Source: Jackrogersella multiformis
Taxonomy: Eukaryota > Ascomycota > Sordariomycetes > Xylariales > Hypoxylaceae
Length of the DNA stretch: 64,000 nt
Direction: 5' to 3'
Assembly: GCA_902806575.1 (NCBI GenBank)
Contig: CADCXD010000004.1
Location: 620,001-684,000 of the forward strand
The notes below the pieces were generated by a model. It was given only the letters and a program-made list of their open reading frames with translations. It did not search any database and was not told the origin of the DNA. Positions 45,808-57,336 of this stretch are shown here, one piece after another. The translations under genes were made by a program, and so were the position numbers. How positions within the stretch are numbered: the stretch's first letter is position 1; every line of letters starts with the position of its first letter.

Positions 45808-47928
45808 CTACCTTCCACCACACCCCTTCAAGCGTTGAATTTCCTCGTCCCGCTTCTGGAGCTCTGAGAAGTACGAGCGAGTAGTTTTTCGCTCCATCTC
45901 GAGGTCATTTCTTAACCTTCGTAGCTCCTCGTCGCAAGTTCCTCCAAATTCTTTTTCGCACCTATCGTCGTAATCTACCGCAAGGCAATTGTTAGAATCT
46001 ATAATATATGTCCCGAAGCTGAACTTACGATTTTTGCAGAGCTCGTCTAACGCCTTCCCGTTATGGCAGCCGCAAATTGTGCAGGTATCTGGAAAATCCG
46101 TCATATCAGTTGACTTATGAACCCGTTCAATTGGACCGATGACCTTACGGGACTCGCAATACATCCCCCCCGAGCCTTTTTGCTGTCTGCAGTCCGTCTT
46201 TTGGCAAGAGTCTGTGCTGGGCCGTTAATTCCAATACTGTATAGGCAGATCGTGAGATGGATGATGGAACATGCATACGGTGTCCACAAAACCTCGTTCC
46301 CTCTATTGTTCTTCTGTGTTCGCTACAGCCTTCGGATTCGCATCGATCTAGAAACACTATTCGTCAGTCGCATATTCCAATTCGGCATATATCAAGACGG
46401 GGGTGCGCTAACGTTCGTTGCAGTAGATATAGTTCCCAGATGAGTTTTTACAACCCCTCTCGTTACAAGCATGTCGTGGGCAGTGCGATAGATTGTCAAC
46501 TTTTCGATCCCGGCAATTAGGGGTCTCGCATGTCAGGTCTGGCTCCCGTTAGTGAGTGTTGTCGTATATGTGGGCTTTACAGCTCTAGGACACAGACGAT
46601 AACTGCAGAAGTCTTTGCCCTTCTCCTTGGTAGAGGTGCAAATACCGATGCGCCAGTCGCATTGATTATCTAGCTCATCGTGTCAATTATGAATTTCATA
46701 TTCCTGTAAAGAGGGACCTACGATTGTCACAGTACTGATGATTAGGTACGATCGGCCGCTGACATGCCTTTCTTTTGCATTTGTCTATCATCCAGCGTCA
46801 GTCGAACCTTGGTGCATATAGGAGCAAGGCACGTACGGCTCTCGCAGCAGATGATACCACCCCCCATATTCTTCTCGGTGCATCTGTCTATATTGCAGAC
46901 ATCTGATTCCTCATTAGCTTATCGTAGCTTGGTTGATATATGGGCTCCTAACTCACGGGCATTGCAATACAATCGGTATTGGTCCTGCCCCGAACTGGAA
47001 GTACTCCGCAGTTCAGGACATTCGTCTGACGAACACTTATCTATTCGAGGTCAGTATGTTCCTCTCTTTTGGCATGCGTTTGGTATCCCTACGGTCATAG
47101 CAATACTTTTCGCGTGTGAATTTTACTTCGTCGACTGGCATTCGAATCTGTATCCTGACCTTCTTACAAGTCCCTATAGGACATGTCGTATCTTTGAATT
47201 GCTTAGCTAACTATCCTTTGCCACTGTAGGGTTATAACACTTACGATAGGTGCATATTGAATCCGACGAATTCTTCGATTTATCGCAACGAGGTGACCCC
47301 GGAGGCGGAGAGAAAAAATGCTCGCACGTGTCTAGAGCAACCGTCAACCATGTATCGACTCTCGGGCCCCTCTCGAGATGATCACATCTGGATACTCACG
47401 CTTTTTGCAGTGCTTCGAAACAACAGAAGCAGAGCTGGCCCTCCGGACTTTGCAGCCTGAGACGCCACATCCTGTCTTACTGGGGGTCCCCGAACTTCTC
47501 GAACAGCATCCTCTCATCTTGGAATATCGTCAACCCTTTGGTGCTGGATTAAAAGTTGGAAAAGTTCTTCGTCGTTTTTCGAAGCTCGAATTGCCTGGAG
47601 AGAAGAGCATTCTAGATAAAAGAGATCGGGCTGCCTGGGGACTTCTTCCGATCTTATCTGCTGCTGCCTATTCAACCAGCACTTTCGGTGAACCCGCATA
47701 TCAGAGGAACCCATACGAGCGCCCGATGTGGTGTAATGTGCAGTTTTCTGACATACGCCGCCATTCGTCTTGGCTGTCTATAGAAGGCAAGGCTGAGTTC
47801 AATGGTTTCACCGCAGGCCCTTCTCACTGCCGCCACCATCGTATGGCCCCCATCAGTTCGGCGTTCGACCTCACTCGACCTCGATCCAGCGAATTCTTTT
47901 TTAGCTGAAATGGATGATTGGTGGGCAT
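45808..47928 (-). CDS. Multi-exon protein with twelve tandem C-x4-C-xn-C-x2-H modules
   Basis: Fifteen exons are predicted (47928-47828, 47777-47717, 47667-47535, 47471-47400, 47331-47245, 47191-47093, 47040-46957, 46902-46837, 46784-46722, 46669-46598, 46538-46413, 46347-46279, 46211-46149, 46088-46029, 45998-45808), giving 448 residues. The first three exons encode a basic N terminus. Exons 4-14 each hold one module and exon 11 holds two. Examples are CNIDRCTEKNMGGGIICCESH, KCKRKACQRPIVPNHQYCDNH and SCQKTDCRQQKGSGGMYCESH. The spacing is C-x4-C (longer in modules 2 and 7), 8-21 residues, aromatic-C-x2-H. Each module exon ends in C and the next begins AC, AT or similar, so nearly every intron splits the module's last His codon at phase 1. 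A coiled-coil tail with two Cys follows. Three Cys plus one His suggests zinc binding. I know no named family or function. Confidence 0.75.
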
Positions 47929-49678
47929 GTTATTAATTGATTCCATTGCTAACGTTTCATACATGAAGATTCTAGAATTTGTCGTTAGCGATATCGTTAC
48001 CCGGTTTTCGTTGCAGCGGTAGATATGATCTGATCAAAAGGTTTCCATTGCCGACTTTCACCTAGAGCCTCATCTTACAGTGAACTCCCACGTACGGCAT
48101 CTGTTTGCGAGGTAACCTTTTTGCAAGCCACAATGTCACCTATTATATATTAGAGCTAATCCGTAGCCCTCTTGTAGATGCCGCAAGCCATGTTTGTTTG
48201 GATACCTCGATACTTTATCGAGCTGAAAGTGAATCCCGGAACCGGGGCGAGTTATTTAAACTCCCTACTACGCCGGTTTCCCTGATTGAGCCATAGTTAT
48301 GCACATCTCAGAACTTTGATTCGAGTTACATCATCTTTAAACGAGGAGAACCCCAATGCTCCAGCATCAGCTCCAGTTCAGCGGATTCTAAAAAGGCTTC
48401 CATAGCCGAATCCATTCTGATAGGGCAATACCACCTTAGCTCTTACCTAAGCTTCTCCCCCCTTTCTGGTAATAACATGGCTGTGCTCATCTACGCATAG
48501 TCAAATTTAACCCGAAACTCTGAATAGCATAGCCATCAACGAGAAACCAAAGTTACGAGGCGACCAACTCTTTATGGGTTGCTAAAGTGACAATGTCAAT
48601 GATATCCCAAGGAATTCAATATCTCTAGGATGCTAGGTAGGTACCTATATAAGATGGAAAATTTTAGGATGTGCCCTTCCCCTTATACATTCATCTCTAT
48701 GCCCTCACACTAATTCAAAGTCTTCAGTTAAGCCCGTTTCCTCGTTAAATGATTGAACGATTGCCTGGCAGACATGAACTTACAGCTAAAAAACGAAACA
48801 TATTTTCTATAAATATAAATTATAAGATCGACTTAAATTGCATTTAATTCCTATATAACTTTAAGGGGCGATCTGACATACCCCTTATAGTTGACGCGAT
48901 ACTCACGAAGAAACTCGTGATATCCGTATAATAATGATATATTAAGCAAGGCTGCCTGAAGTCCTAAATATCTAAATCCTTGTTTGAATGGACGCCTTTC
49001 GATTAAAGGATTGTCTACCGGATACTTTTCATATTATCGTATTACGCAATCAATGAATATGTGCAAGTATCTTTTACTAGGTACGGACCTAAAATGTATC
49101 CCGATTGCTGGGTGATCCCAAATATTTCGCCACCTCCATAAGCCGTCGGTATTATCCATTTTGCTCTTGAGCTGAAATATTAGAGACGAAGGAATGCCTC
49201 CATCTCGGATAATGCTTAAGTGCAAAATCATTATGGCGTTTTCCTTTTCTTTTTTCTTTTTATTCTTCCTATTTTAGATCTTTAATGCAAGTCCGTCATC
49301 CGTGGCTTAACATGGCGCTAGCTACGTACTTAGGTACCTAAGTACCCATTTAAGTCTATTTTAGGCTTGCTCATATCATGTGACTTGGCGTCGCGTCTTT
49401 GTGATGTCAGACCGAGGGGGCAAGTGTCCAAACGCGCCCTTTTCATGACATCGCGTTATGAGTCAAGAATTTCCGGGATTTCTTTATTCAATATCTACCA
49501 CACTAGGTCCAGCGTCCTTGCTATTTCACACCTAATAACTAATTATTATAATTATAACATATCGTCTAGTCATTCTTTCGCAAAATTGAGACCCTGGAAC
49601 TGTTACATATTTTATAGGAGACTCTAGCCGGTCTCAACTCCGATCGACCGCTCATATTTTTGGAAAATTTTATACAAT
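47929..49678. other. Gap, no supported gene
   Basis: No frame with a credible start or splice signature was seen. An AGGTAGGTACCTA element lies at 48634-48648 and AGGTACCTAAGTACC near 49332. The start of the MGMT-like gene follows. Confidence 0.5.
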
Positions 49679-50399
49679 ATGGCCGTGGGAACGAAACGCA
49701 AGCGCGTGGAAGAAGTCGCCGACGTTGTTATACCCCCATCCCAGAAGGTTGTCAAGGCTGCACCCACATGCGCCCCCCTCAAAGACTCCTCTCTTGTCCC
49801 TGAAGACATGGAACCGCAACTTCAGCGCATCGCATCCTCAGACCGCACGCCTTTCGAAAAGAAAGTGGTAAGTCTCTCAAGGATATGCTGAGCTAATATC
49901 CTTCCCTACCCAGACTGTCCTTAGCATTCCCACGATGAAAGCTCCCGCTCAGGGGTTCACGAGGTTGACTCAGCTGCCGAAAAGCCAGCTAATCCTCAAG
50001 TCGACCAAGACTCCCTCCAACACATCACCCCTGACGAACTCCCAGCATCATCCACCCCCATACCCCAGATCTCACTAACCTCTCACCCCGCCCTCACAGT
50101 GGACTCTCCTATGCCAGATCCCGCGCGGCCACGTATCGACGTACGGGCTGCTGTCGGCGCACCTGGGCTCGTCTCCGCGCGCGGTCGGCAACGCGCTGCG
50201 CCGGAACCCCTTCGCGCCGCAGGTGCCGTGCCACCGCGTCGTGGCCACGAACAAGAGCCTCGGCGGCTTCAAGGGCAAGTGGCCCAAGGATGGCGAGGGC
50301 ATTACTATCGACGAGAAGCGGCGGCTGCTGCGGGGCGAGGGCGTCAGGATTGATGATAAGGGCCGGGTGCTCGGGACGCCCTGGGCGGCGTTCGTGTAG
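49679..50399 (+). CDS. O6-methylguanine-DNA methyltransferase, C-terminal domain form
   Basis: Two exons (49679-49867 and 50100-50399) give 162 residues. After a short basic N terminus (MAVGTKRKRVEEVAD) the protein goes almost directly into the alkyltransferase C-domain: WTLLCQIPRGHVSTYG, HLGSSPRAVGNALRRNP with the Arg finger, then the active-site Cys in PCHRVVATNKSLGGF, and LLRGEGVRIDD. PCHR identifies a true methyl-accepting protein, not an alkyltransferase-like PWHR form. The enzyme moves methyl groups from O6-methylguanine to its own Cys in the nucleus. The usual N-terminal domain of MGMT is absent. The 232-base intron is long for this region; the CACAG acceptor at 50099 restores the conserved WTLLCQIPRG. 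Confidence 0.88.
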
Positions 50400-50580
50400 G
50401 GGTAAGGGGGTGAAGTCATGTATAGGTTGAAGTCTCGAATAATCGGTATATAGGTAGATATATATGATATTTAAAGTGTTGTTAACAAAATGTTTGTTTC
50501 GTTAATTACTCTAGGTACTTACCTAGGTAGGTAGGTAGTATTTGATTATATGTCCATTTTTTAAATCCAGTTAAATTATT
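50400..50580. other. Short convergent gap
   Basis: It contains an AGGTACTTACCTAGGTAGGTAGG element at 50513-50537. Confidence 0.5.
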
Positions 50581-51039
50581 TTAAATCAAGGTAATAGTTT
50601 CACTCGTCCAACTTTTTACCCAACTTAGCTTTTGTCTATCTAACTTAAGGTTTCCAACCCTTTGATAGGTGCTATTTCTTGGCTCGCAGGTCTTTTGCAA
50701 GATTAGACCCAATAAGTGAAGCAGCACGATAATCACCTGGTGTGCAATCCGCATGGCATGAGCGAGTAGAACAAGGTACGGATCCCGCGTTTGGCGATCA
50801 AGATCTATATCCCAGTTTCGAGCTTCCCCGTGGCTGTTGATGATGGAGACTGTGTAATAATCATCTTTCTCGGTCGCCCGGAATGCGTCGTGCAATGCCC
50901 ACTTAGTAGTGTTATAATCTTGCAAGAACTCTTCCTCGGCATACGTGTCATCGAAAGAGATAGATCTGATGTTGAAATCGCAGGGGAGTGCTTCGACTAC
51001 TTGGGTACTACGGATGAGGCACTTCGTGAGGCCCTTCAT
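50581..51039 (-). CDS. Hypothetical protein, possibly partial
   Basis: An ATG at 51039 (MKGLTKCLIRSTQVVEALPC) opens 152 codons. Codon use and composition look coding through about residue 105 (SISFDDTYAEEEFLQDYNTT, NWDIDLDRQTRDPYLVLLAH). After AHQ the sequence GTGATTATCG might be a 5' splice site, because the following hydrophobic run and the final residues look unlike the front. The frame is also open for 14 codons upstream of the ATG. I do not recognise the family. It could be a 5'- or 3'-truncated remnant or one exon of a longer gene; the next 1.5 kb upstream holds no clear partner exon. The gene is convergent with the MGMT-like gene. Confidence 0.35.
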   Translation of the reverse strand: MKGLTKCLIRSTQVVEALPCDFNIRSISFDDTYAEEEFLQDYNTTKWALHDAFRATEKDDYYTVSIINSHGEARNWDIDLDRQTRDPYLVLLAHAMRIAHQVIIVLLHLLGLILQKTCEPRNSTYQRVGNLKLDRQKLSWVKSWTSETITLI

Positions 51040-52581
51040 GGTGATGCTGGGGAACTGAATCTCTCCGTGGAGGTTGTTCAATCTACGAGTACGAGGTTAT
51101 AATCGATTGACTCTATATCTAGGGGCCCCGTTCAAATGATCCGGTGTAGAGGGTCACTATCTCACCAGTGACTGCCCACGACCACGAAGGTGCCCTGTAA
51201 TTTGTAGATGCTTAGCCGTCCTCATCTCCGACTGCCACAACAGGCCGTCACCGATGTTACGGCTCCAGATGTCAGCAATTTAGTCTCTGCCAAGCACAGA
51301 ATAGAGAACTCGTACGATACCAGAGAAGGGGGTGAACTTGTCCGAGTCAAATGTTAACTTCCGATGAGAGTACCCTCGAGCCCGATTACAATAGTCACCC
51401 GGAATACCAAGCACCGTGCTTAAGTGTAGAACCATCCACTGGTTTAGGACACGTAAGGATGGGAGTTAAAATGGATTTACGTACTACGGTTTGAAGAAAT
51501 CTTCTCGGCAAAGTTTAAAAAGAAGCTTGAGAAGTGCCTAAAGCAAGTACACGGGCAGAAGATATTATCTGAGGCAGCCGTATAAGGTGACCGGGCAATC
51601 ATATGGGCTCGTAGACATATATAATAGGGATGTTATGCTGGATTCATAATTATATTCTAGCACTGGGAAGGCAGCTATCTAAAGACTCCCCCTTCCCAAG
51701 TGGCTATCATAACTTCATAACTACTACACACCGAGATGCATTTAAATATTAGACTCGTGCATATTGTTGTGATAATTGGAGGGTACTCGGCCTGGCGTCT
51801 ACTAGTTTACAGCTAGCCGAAGGTACTTGAGTGAATATACTAGGGTCAGAAAGGAACACATACACACGAGAGGCGCAAATCGACAGTCACCATAAGGCAA
51901 ATCACAAGCAAGCACGAACTCATAAAACAAGCGTTCCTCATTTCTACAGCTAGTACAAAAGCTTAACAAATCCGTCGTGGGCACCAAGTGCTCCCGCACA
52001 TCCATATCAAGAGTGCGCCACGCCCGCCGCAGCGACAATGCTGCCTCGCATTCCTACATTCCAACAAGGCGGTTTCCCGCGAGATCTTATCATACACAGG
52101 CCCTATTGCACGTATCATCGTGCAGGCCAGACGCAAATCGTCAATCAGTGGTTGGTTTTCCTCGTGACGTTATCCTCCTGAGAAGCCTAGGTTGGCTTGC
52201 TAATACACCTCGTGTAGCCGAGGTTGCCCCTATGCTCGTGGGCATTTTTGGTTGGGCTCCATGTCATTAAAACTCGTTCTGGAAAGTATGTAGGGTGAAG
52301 TAGACCATAGTGTAGTGTAGTGTAGTGTAGTGTATCGACGTCGATCCGAAAGGGTATAGTAGAATAGGGTATGCGAATGTGAAATCGGTCCGATGGTGTA
52401 GGAACTTAGGTGTGGACGTCGATGAGAAAGCATGTAGATGTGCAGAGTATCGTAGACTTCAAACGTGAAAGATGGATATTAAACGCCAATAACGCCAAAG
52501 CAAGAAATACAGTGTCGGGGTGCAGTATTTGCACAGCGGAAGGGCATAGATGAAAGCCCATGTTGTTGTTGAAGTACTCTT
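51040..52581. other. Gap with no confident gene
   Basis: A Cys-containing frame on the minus strand at 51802-52038 opens with TTG and has a possible acceptor upstream, but no second exon could be supported. A GTGTA microsatellite lies at 52308-52334. Confidence 0.5.
52308..52334. repeat. (TAGTG)n microsatellite
   Basis: Five tandem TAGTG units lie within the 3' flank of the duplicated-domain gene. Confidence 0.9.
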
Positions 52582-54603
52582 TTAGAAGAACAATGGCTTC
52601 GTTAGCACACGGTACTCCACGTAATCCTCTCCGTCGATGTTGATGATGGTACCCTGGCTGACAAGTCTGTCTTTGAAAGGACCAGTCTGCTTTCTCTCAT
52701 ACTTGACACCCTGGTGCATCATAACAAGTCCGCTTCCATTCCCATTCCCGTTTCCATTGACGGGTGGTCCCAGACGCATCGATTCCTGGGCGCGCCATAC
52801 GTGGTCCATCCTCTGGACATTCTCGGTGAAGTCGCGGCGGGTGTCTTGCACATTCAGGCCGTTTGCGGGGTTCGGAATAGCGTTGCGATTTGCCTGGTGG
52901 CGATCCGTGCGCAACTGTACGGCTTCCATCCTGGCGACCTCGCGGTTGGCGAATCCCTGAACTCGCTCGATGGGATCGTTGGCGGCAGATCGAGTAGCCT
53001 GTCGAATCTCAACCCCCGGGTGGGAGAATCGGGGCATCTGAGGTGGTTCCGCATTTCGAGATGGCATCTCGCGTCGAGGCTGTCTGAGTTCATGACTCTC
53101 ACGAGCTTCTTCGCGTCTGCTACCGGATTGTGGAGTGAGACCTGCCTGGCCTGCTTGTCCCAGCTGTCCCGCTTGTGTCGGGAGTGGCGCTCTACTAGGA
53201 CTAGATGTTGCAGTTGTGGCCGCTCGAATCTGGGCCTCGTGCACCGCCTTGGTCTCATTGGCGACCTTCTCATCCTCGGTTTCGCCGGCGTCGAGCTGGC
53301 TCTGGCGGATGCGGACGTACTCCTTAATTTCAGGACGTGTAAGGTCCTTCAGATGCTCAAGAAAGATAACCTCGTCGTAGGATATCCACAAAGCACCTGC
53401 CCCACTAGGGAAATTATCGTCAATGAAACGACCGTCCTTGGTTTCTTTCACAAGCTTGACCCTGAACATGTCATTCGCGCCCAGGATACCAAACACTGCG
53501 TGCTTGTCCTCGTGGTCTAGCGGACCTGACTTGCTCCAGACACCCACGAGAATGCGAGTGGGCTTTCGAGGTGGGTGATGGGCCTCCAACTGCGGCTGAG
53601 GCTCAATAGGAGCAAGGTCGAGACGTTCAATCTGTTCAGGTGGCCCGGGTAATTCAGTACGTTCAGCACGCTCGATACGTTCCTGGCGTTCAGGGCGTTC
53701 AGTACGTTCAGCGATGGTGCCGGCGGCACTACCGTAGCGGCGACGCTTTGTCTCTGGACGGCCACCCTGGGCATGATCAGGTACCTCGCGTCCCCATGCT
53801 ATGATAGGAGGCTGGTTTGTCTCAGGAGGTGGGTTGGCTCTGACACGGCGTTGAGCTTCTTGAATTGCCTCTATATCGGCCTCTCTGGTGTATGTCTTGA
53901 GCGTCTCTGCTCGAACCTTGACATATTCCTTGATGACGTTATGATCATGGCCAATGAGGTGATCGAGAAAGACGATGCGTTCGAATGTAACCCAGCTACC
54001 GCCGGGGCCAGGGGGGATTGGAAACAAGCGGGTGTTGATGTGTTCACCACTGAGATCCCTGTTCTTGATTCGAGTTCTCAGGCGATCACGAACGTCGATA
54101 AAGCCTACCACGGTATGCTTTCCATCCTCTTGTGGAACGGGCGAGTCGCGCCAGAGACCAATAACAACATGCTTGTTATCGTCGTCGAATCTCTGTCGGA
54201 CGTTACTCACAGTCGAAAGAGCACCAGGTGAATCGGCGTCCCGAGCTGGGGTAGCCTCTTTCTTGTCGTCGCTGAGATTGTTGTAAAGTGCCGTGCGCTT
54301 GCGTTTTGGATAATGAGACGCCGGCGCATCATCCTGCGCATCATCCTCAGCATCGGCCATCGTCTCGTCTTCCTGGGGTTTAGTGATCAGCTGCAAGAGC
54401 AACTTGGTAGTATTTGCACGAGTTCCGACGACGATCTCATCACCTAAGACATCAGGGTTGATACTAGAGACTGAACTACTGTCTGGAGGCGATGTCAACT
54501 TGTCGTCGTTGGCTGTATCATCAGCTATGTCGTTAACTTCTGTTTCGGCGTCTGAAGAAATAGGTTGTTTCAGTTGTACAGAGCCGTTGTGCCTACTAGA
54601 CAT
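52582..54603 (-). CDS. Nuclear-looking protein with an internally duplicated ~95-residue domain
   Basis: From the ATG at 54603 the frame gives 673 residues without introns. Two related domains occur: residues about 150-245 (KHVVIGLWRDSPVPQEDGKH, GGSWVTFERIVFLDHL, IKEYVKVRAETL) and about 365-460 (RILVGVWSKSGPLDHEDKH, GALWISYDEVIFLEHL, IKEYVRIRQSQL). The linker is a serial Glu-Arg tract (RTERPERQERIERAER) and a KRRR cluster suggests nuclear entry; a third cluster is PKRKRTALY. The C terminus ends EDYVEYRVLTKPLFF. Alternatively an upstream exon at 55057-54972 (MDKQGENQPKLAPINDTDKQ) splices at 54595 with an intron of about 376 bases; phases match, and the product would be 699 residues. I cannot name the domain. 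Confidence 0.72.
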   Translation of the reverse strand: MSSRHNGSVQLKQPISSDAETEVNDIADDTANDDKLTSPPDSSSVSSINPDVLGDEIVVGTRANTTKLLLQLITKPQEDETMADAEDDAQDDAPASHYPKRKRTALYNNLSDDKKEATPARDADSPGALSTVSNVRQRFDDDNKHVVIGLWRDSPVPQEDGKHTVVGFIDVRDRLRTRIKNRDLSGEHINTRLFPIPPGPGGSWVTFERIVFLDHLIGHDHNVIKEYVKVRAETLKTYTREADIEAIQEAQRRVRANPPPETNQPPIIAWGREVPDHAQGGRPETKRRRYGSAAGTIAERTERPERQERIERAERTELPGPPEQIERLDLAPIEPQPQLEAHHPPRKPTRILVGVWSKSGPLDHEDKHAVFGILGANDMFRVKLVKETKDGRFIDDNFPSGAGALWISYDEVIFLEHLKDLTRPEIKEYVRIRQSQLDAGETEDEKVANETKAVHEAQIRAATTATSSPSRAPLPTQAGQLGQAGQAGLTPQSGSRREEARESHELRQPRREMPSRNAEPPQMPRFSHPGVEIRQATRSAANDPIERVQGFANREVARMEAVQLRTDRHQANRNAIPNPANGLNVQDTRRDFTENVQRMDHVWRAQESMRLGPPVNGNGNGNGSGLVMMHQGVKYERKQTGPFKDRLVSQGTIINIDGEDYVEYRVLTKPLFF

Positions 54604-57308
54604 GTTAGTGAATATATTTTTGAAGTGTAGAAAATATAGTATGTAGCAACAACGGTGGGTGTGAGTATAGAAATGACAGGCGTGTGAGTAATAACACTGA
54701 AGGGTAATAACATTGAAGGGATTGGCAATCGACACGTCAAAAAATGTCCCTTTCATAGCCCCTGGGGATGTTATTACCGATGACATGAGTAGGGTAACAA
54801 TTCACCTAAGCTATCGCTATCGGGTAAGGCATATGTATGCCCTTGGAATCAGGGGAGAGTGGTCAAGACAATGAAGTATCGCAACAAACTTCGATATTAT
54901 GTCTTCAAGTCAAAGCCGAGGCGAAAATGTGGGGTGATATAGATGATATAGAGCAAAATAAGAGTACTTACGTCTCACTAGTAGCAGGCTCGACTACCTG
55001 CTTATCGGTATCGTTGATGGGAGCCAGCTTAGGCTGGTTTTCCCCTTGCTTATCCATGACGAAACTGGATGTTGTAGTCGCTCCTAAAAAGGAGATAAGA
55101 TGAATTGTAGAGAATCTGGTTTGGTACAAGTCGATCTGGCTGAAAAGTATGTGGTGATATTTTGAGGTTGACAAGAGCGTTACAAGAGCGTTGTGTGAAA
55201 GTGATGAAAGGATGAAATGCCGTAAAGGTAGGATGAAGGTAGAATTAAAAGGTATCTATTAGTGTTGTTAGTACAAGAGGTTAGGTGTATGTTATGAAAG
55301 GAAACCACTGAAATAACCACTGGTGCATTCTGAAGGAGACATATTGGACTGGGACGGAACGATACCGGGGTAGGAACGGCACGGAAGGATAGTCGCAACT
55401 CGACGACAAGGTAACTACCTGGGTTCCTGATGGGGACGCGACTTCCCAATGTGGAATTAAAGTCTGACTACCGGTAATCACTTGACAACGAAAAGCCGCA
55501 CAGGGCAGTCGCGTCACACTATGTGGGTACAAACATATGACGAGAAAGGAAAGAACGATTCATACTTCAGATCATTCAGAGGCAGTAACGTTGAAAATTT
55601 CTGTAACTGCCTTCCGAGCAGACGCGTCAGGAGGAAACAGCGACGTGTTCGAGGTAATATGCAAAAATAAACAGACTTCATGGGCATCCCCAAGTGATAG
55701 ACGAATTGATCAAGACCGCAAGACTGCAAGTAACGATTATTAGGGAAATTTTATACATAAGTAATGTATCTTGGTACCTAGGTAATGTGGAGATAGTTGA
55801 CTTCAAGTCAAAGAGCAGAGATAGAAGAGACTAAGCTCTCACCACACAGTACCTATGTAAAGTAGGTAAGGTCAAAGTGTGACCACAGACGGCTCAAGCG
55901 AGAGATATTTCGATACTTCGAGAATAACTTTATGTGGCGGCAAGTGTGAAATGAAATTAATTGGTGACCAGGTTATCGAGTTGCCGAGATCATGAAATGT
56001 AAGATCCAATTGGCGCGTCGATTATTAGGACGGAAAAGGGCATAAGGGAGCGGAGAAAAGAGAACAAGTAACTTTGTAGAACTTACCTTTAGGAATTGGC
56101 TGTTGATTTTCGAGGATTTCGAGGAATAAATTATCTGTCAAGTCTGAGAAGAGAATCGAAGAAGAAAAAAATAAGGGATTGTGTGGACTCGGATAGACTG
56201 GCTAAAACAGGGGAGTAGGGGAAATACAGAGAAAGAAAAAAGGTTGATGATGATGGAAAAGGTTAAAGGTGGGAAAAGGGTATTGTAAGAAACTATCCGG
56301 CAAAAGTAAGCGTGTCGTTGACAATTAAAAAGTTGTCTGACCCAAGGGAAACCCGAACAGGGGGGTTAATATTGTGCAATACAGCTTTTTCTTAACTAAG
56401 GCCCGACTAGGGGTAGAACAAGTCAAATTTTCGATAAAGCTGATTGGTAGGGTTCTCATTACCAACCTTAGCTAATATGTAAGTAGTGCGCTATGGATAG
56501 AAACGGGAAGATCCAATAGATGTCGTGCTCATACAGAGAGCCACGTACTATTAACGTAGGTAAGTAATCAAGGCTACCTACCCGAAACACCACACAGCAC
56601 AAAAAAAGGAGGAATATACGAGCTTACATATTATTACTATGACTACCTCTATTGCTCACCCAGGTTATGACCTCCCTCCTACTACATAATGCTAATTATA
56701 CTTATATATGCACCGCCTATTCGGATTGCAACCTACTTAAATACTTGGGTAGCTTCTTCTTCCTCTCTGTCTAGACCCTTACCTACTATATTGTCCGCCC
56801 ACTCTTATCAAGTGCGTTTCGCTTTATACTTAGTGTGTGCTCCGCTTGGTTAGACTTGATTAAAGCGCATGTGGCTGGCTGGTTTAGAGTCGCTTTGCAT
56901 TGTGTAACATGCACCTACGAGAAGAATACTATCAATCCTACTTAATCCTGCCTTGCCTACCAATCCGCTGCATGAGAGGAGCAAAGAGAAACAGGAAAAA
57001 CCCCAATTATATCTTAAGCAAGTCAACTCAGGCATAAGGCATGACAAAAATATCGCATGGATGGAGTTGGATGACTAATAGACAGGGGCTGCGCAATAAC
57101 TAACTAACCATTACCTACCTACTTACGAGCCTTAGTTTCTGTTTTCCTGTCTAGATCGATCCGAGGTTAAGAAGAGTGAATTGAGATGTCTTTTGTTATT
57201 AATCACACTTTGTTTTATATCCATAAAGCTAGGTAAATTTGATTTAAGTCAAGTGCTCGTTCTGTGTGTGTATGACACCTAAAGATATGATGTTGGCATG
57301 TTCGAGTT

Positions 57309-57336
57309 TTGCGTTGCGTTGCGTTGCGTTGCGTGG
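57309..57336. repeat. (GCGTT)n microsatellite
   Basis: Five tandem GCGTT units end in GCGTGGCG. Confidence 0.9.

Noticed and set aside
45585..45821. 78-codon minus-strand frame next to the modular gene, with two Cys
   Set aside because: It starts at GTG, reads through an AGGTAGGTA repeat and has no splice link to the modular gene.
51802..52038. Minus-strand frame with FCTSCRNEE and VLACDLPYG segments
   Set aside because: The first codon is TTG and no partner exon with matching phase could be supported; a real exon here remains possible.
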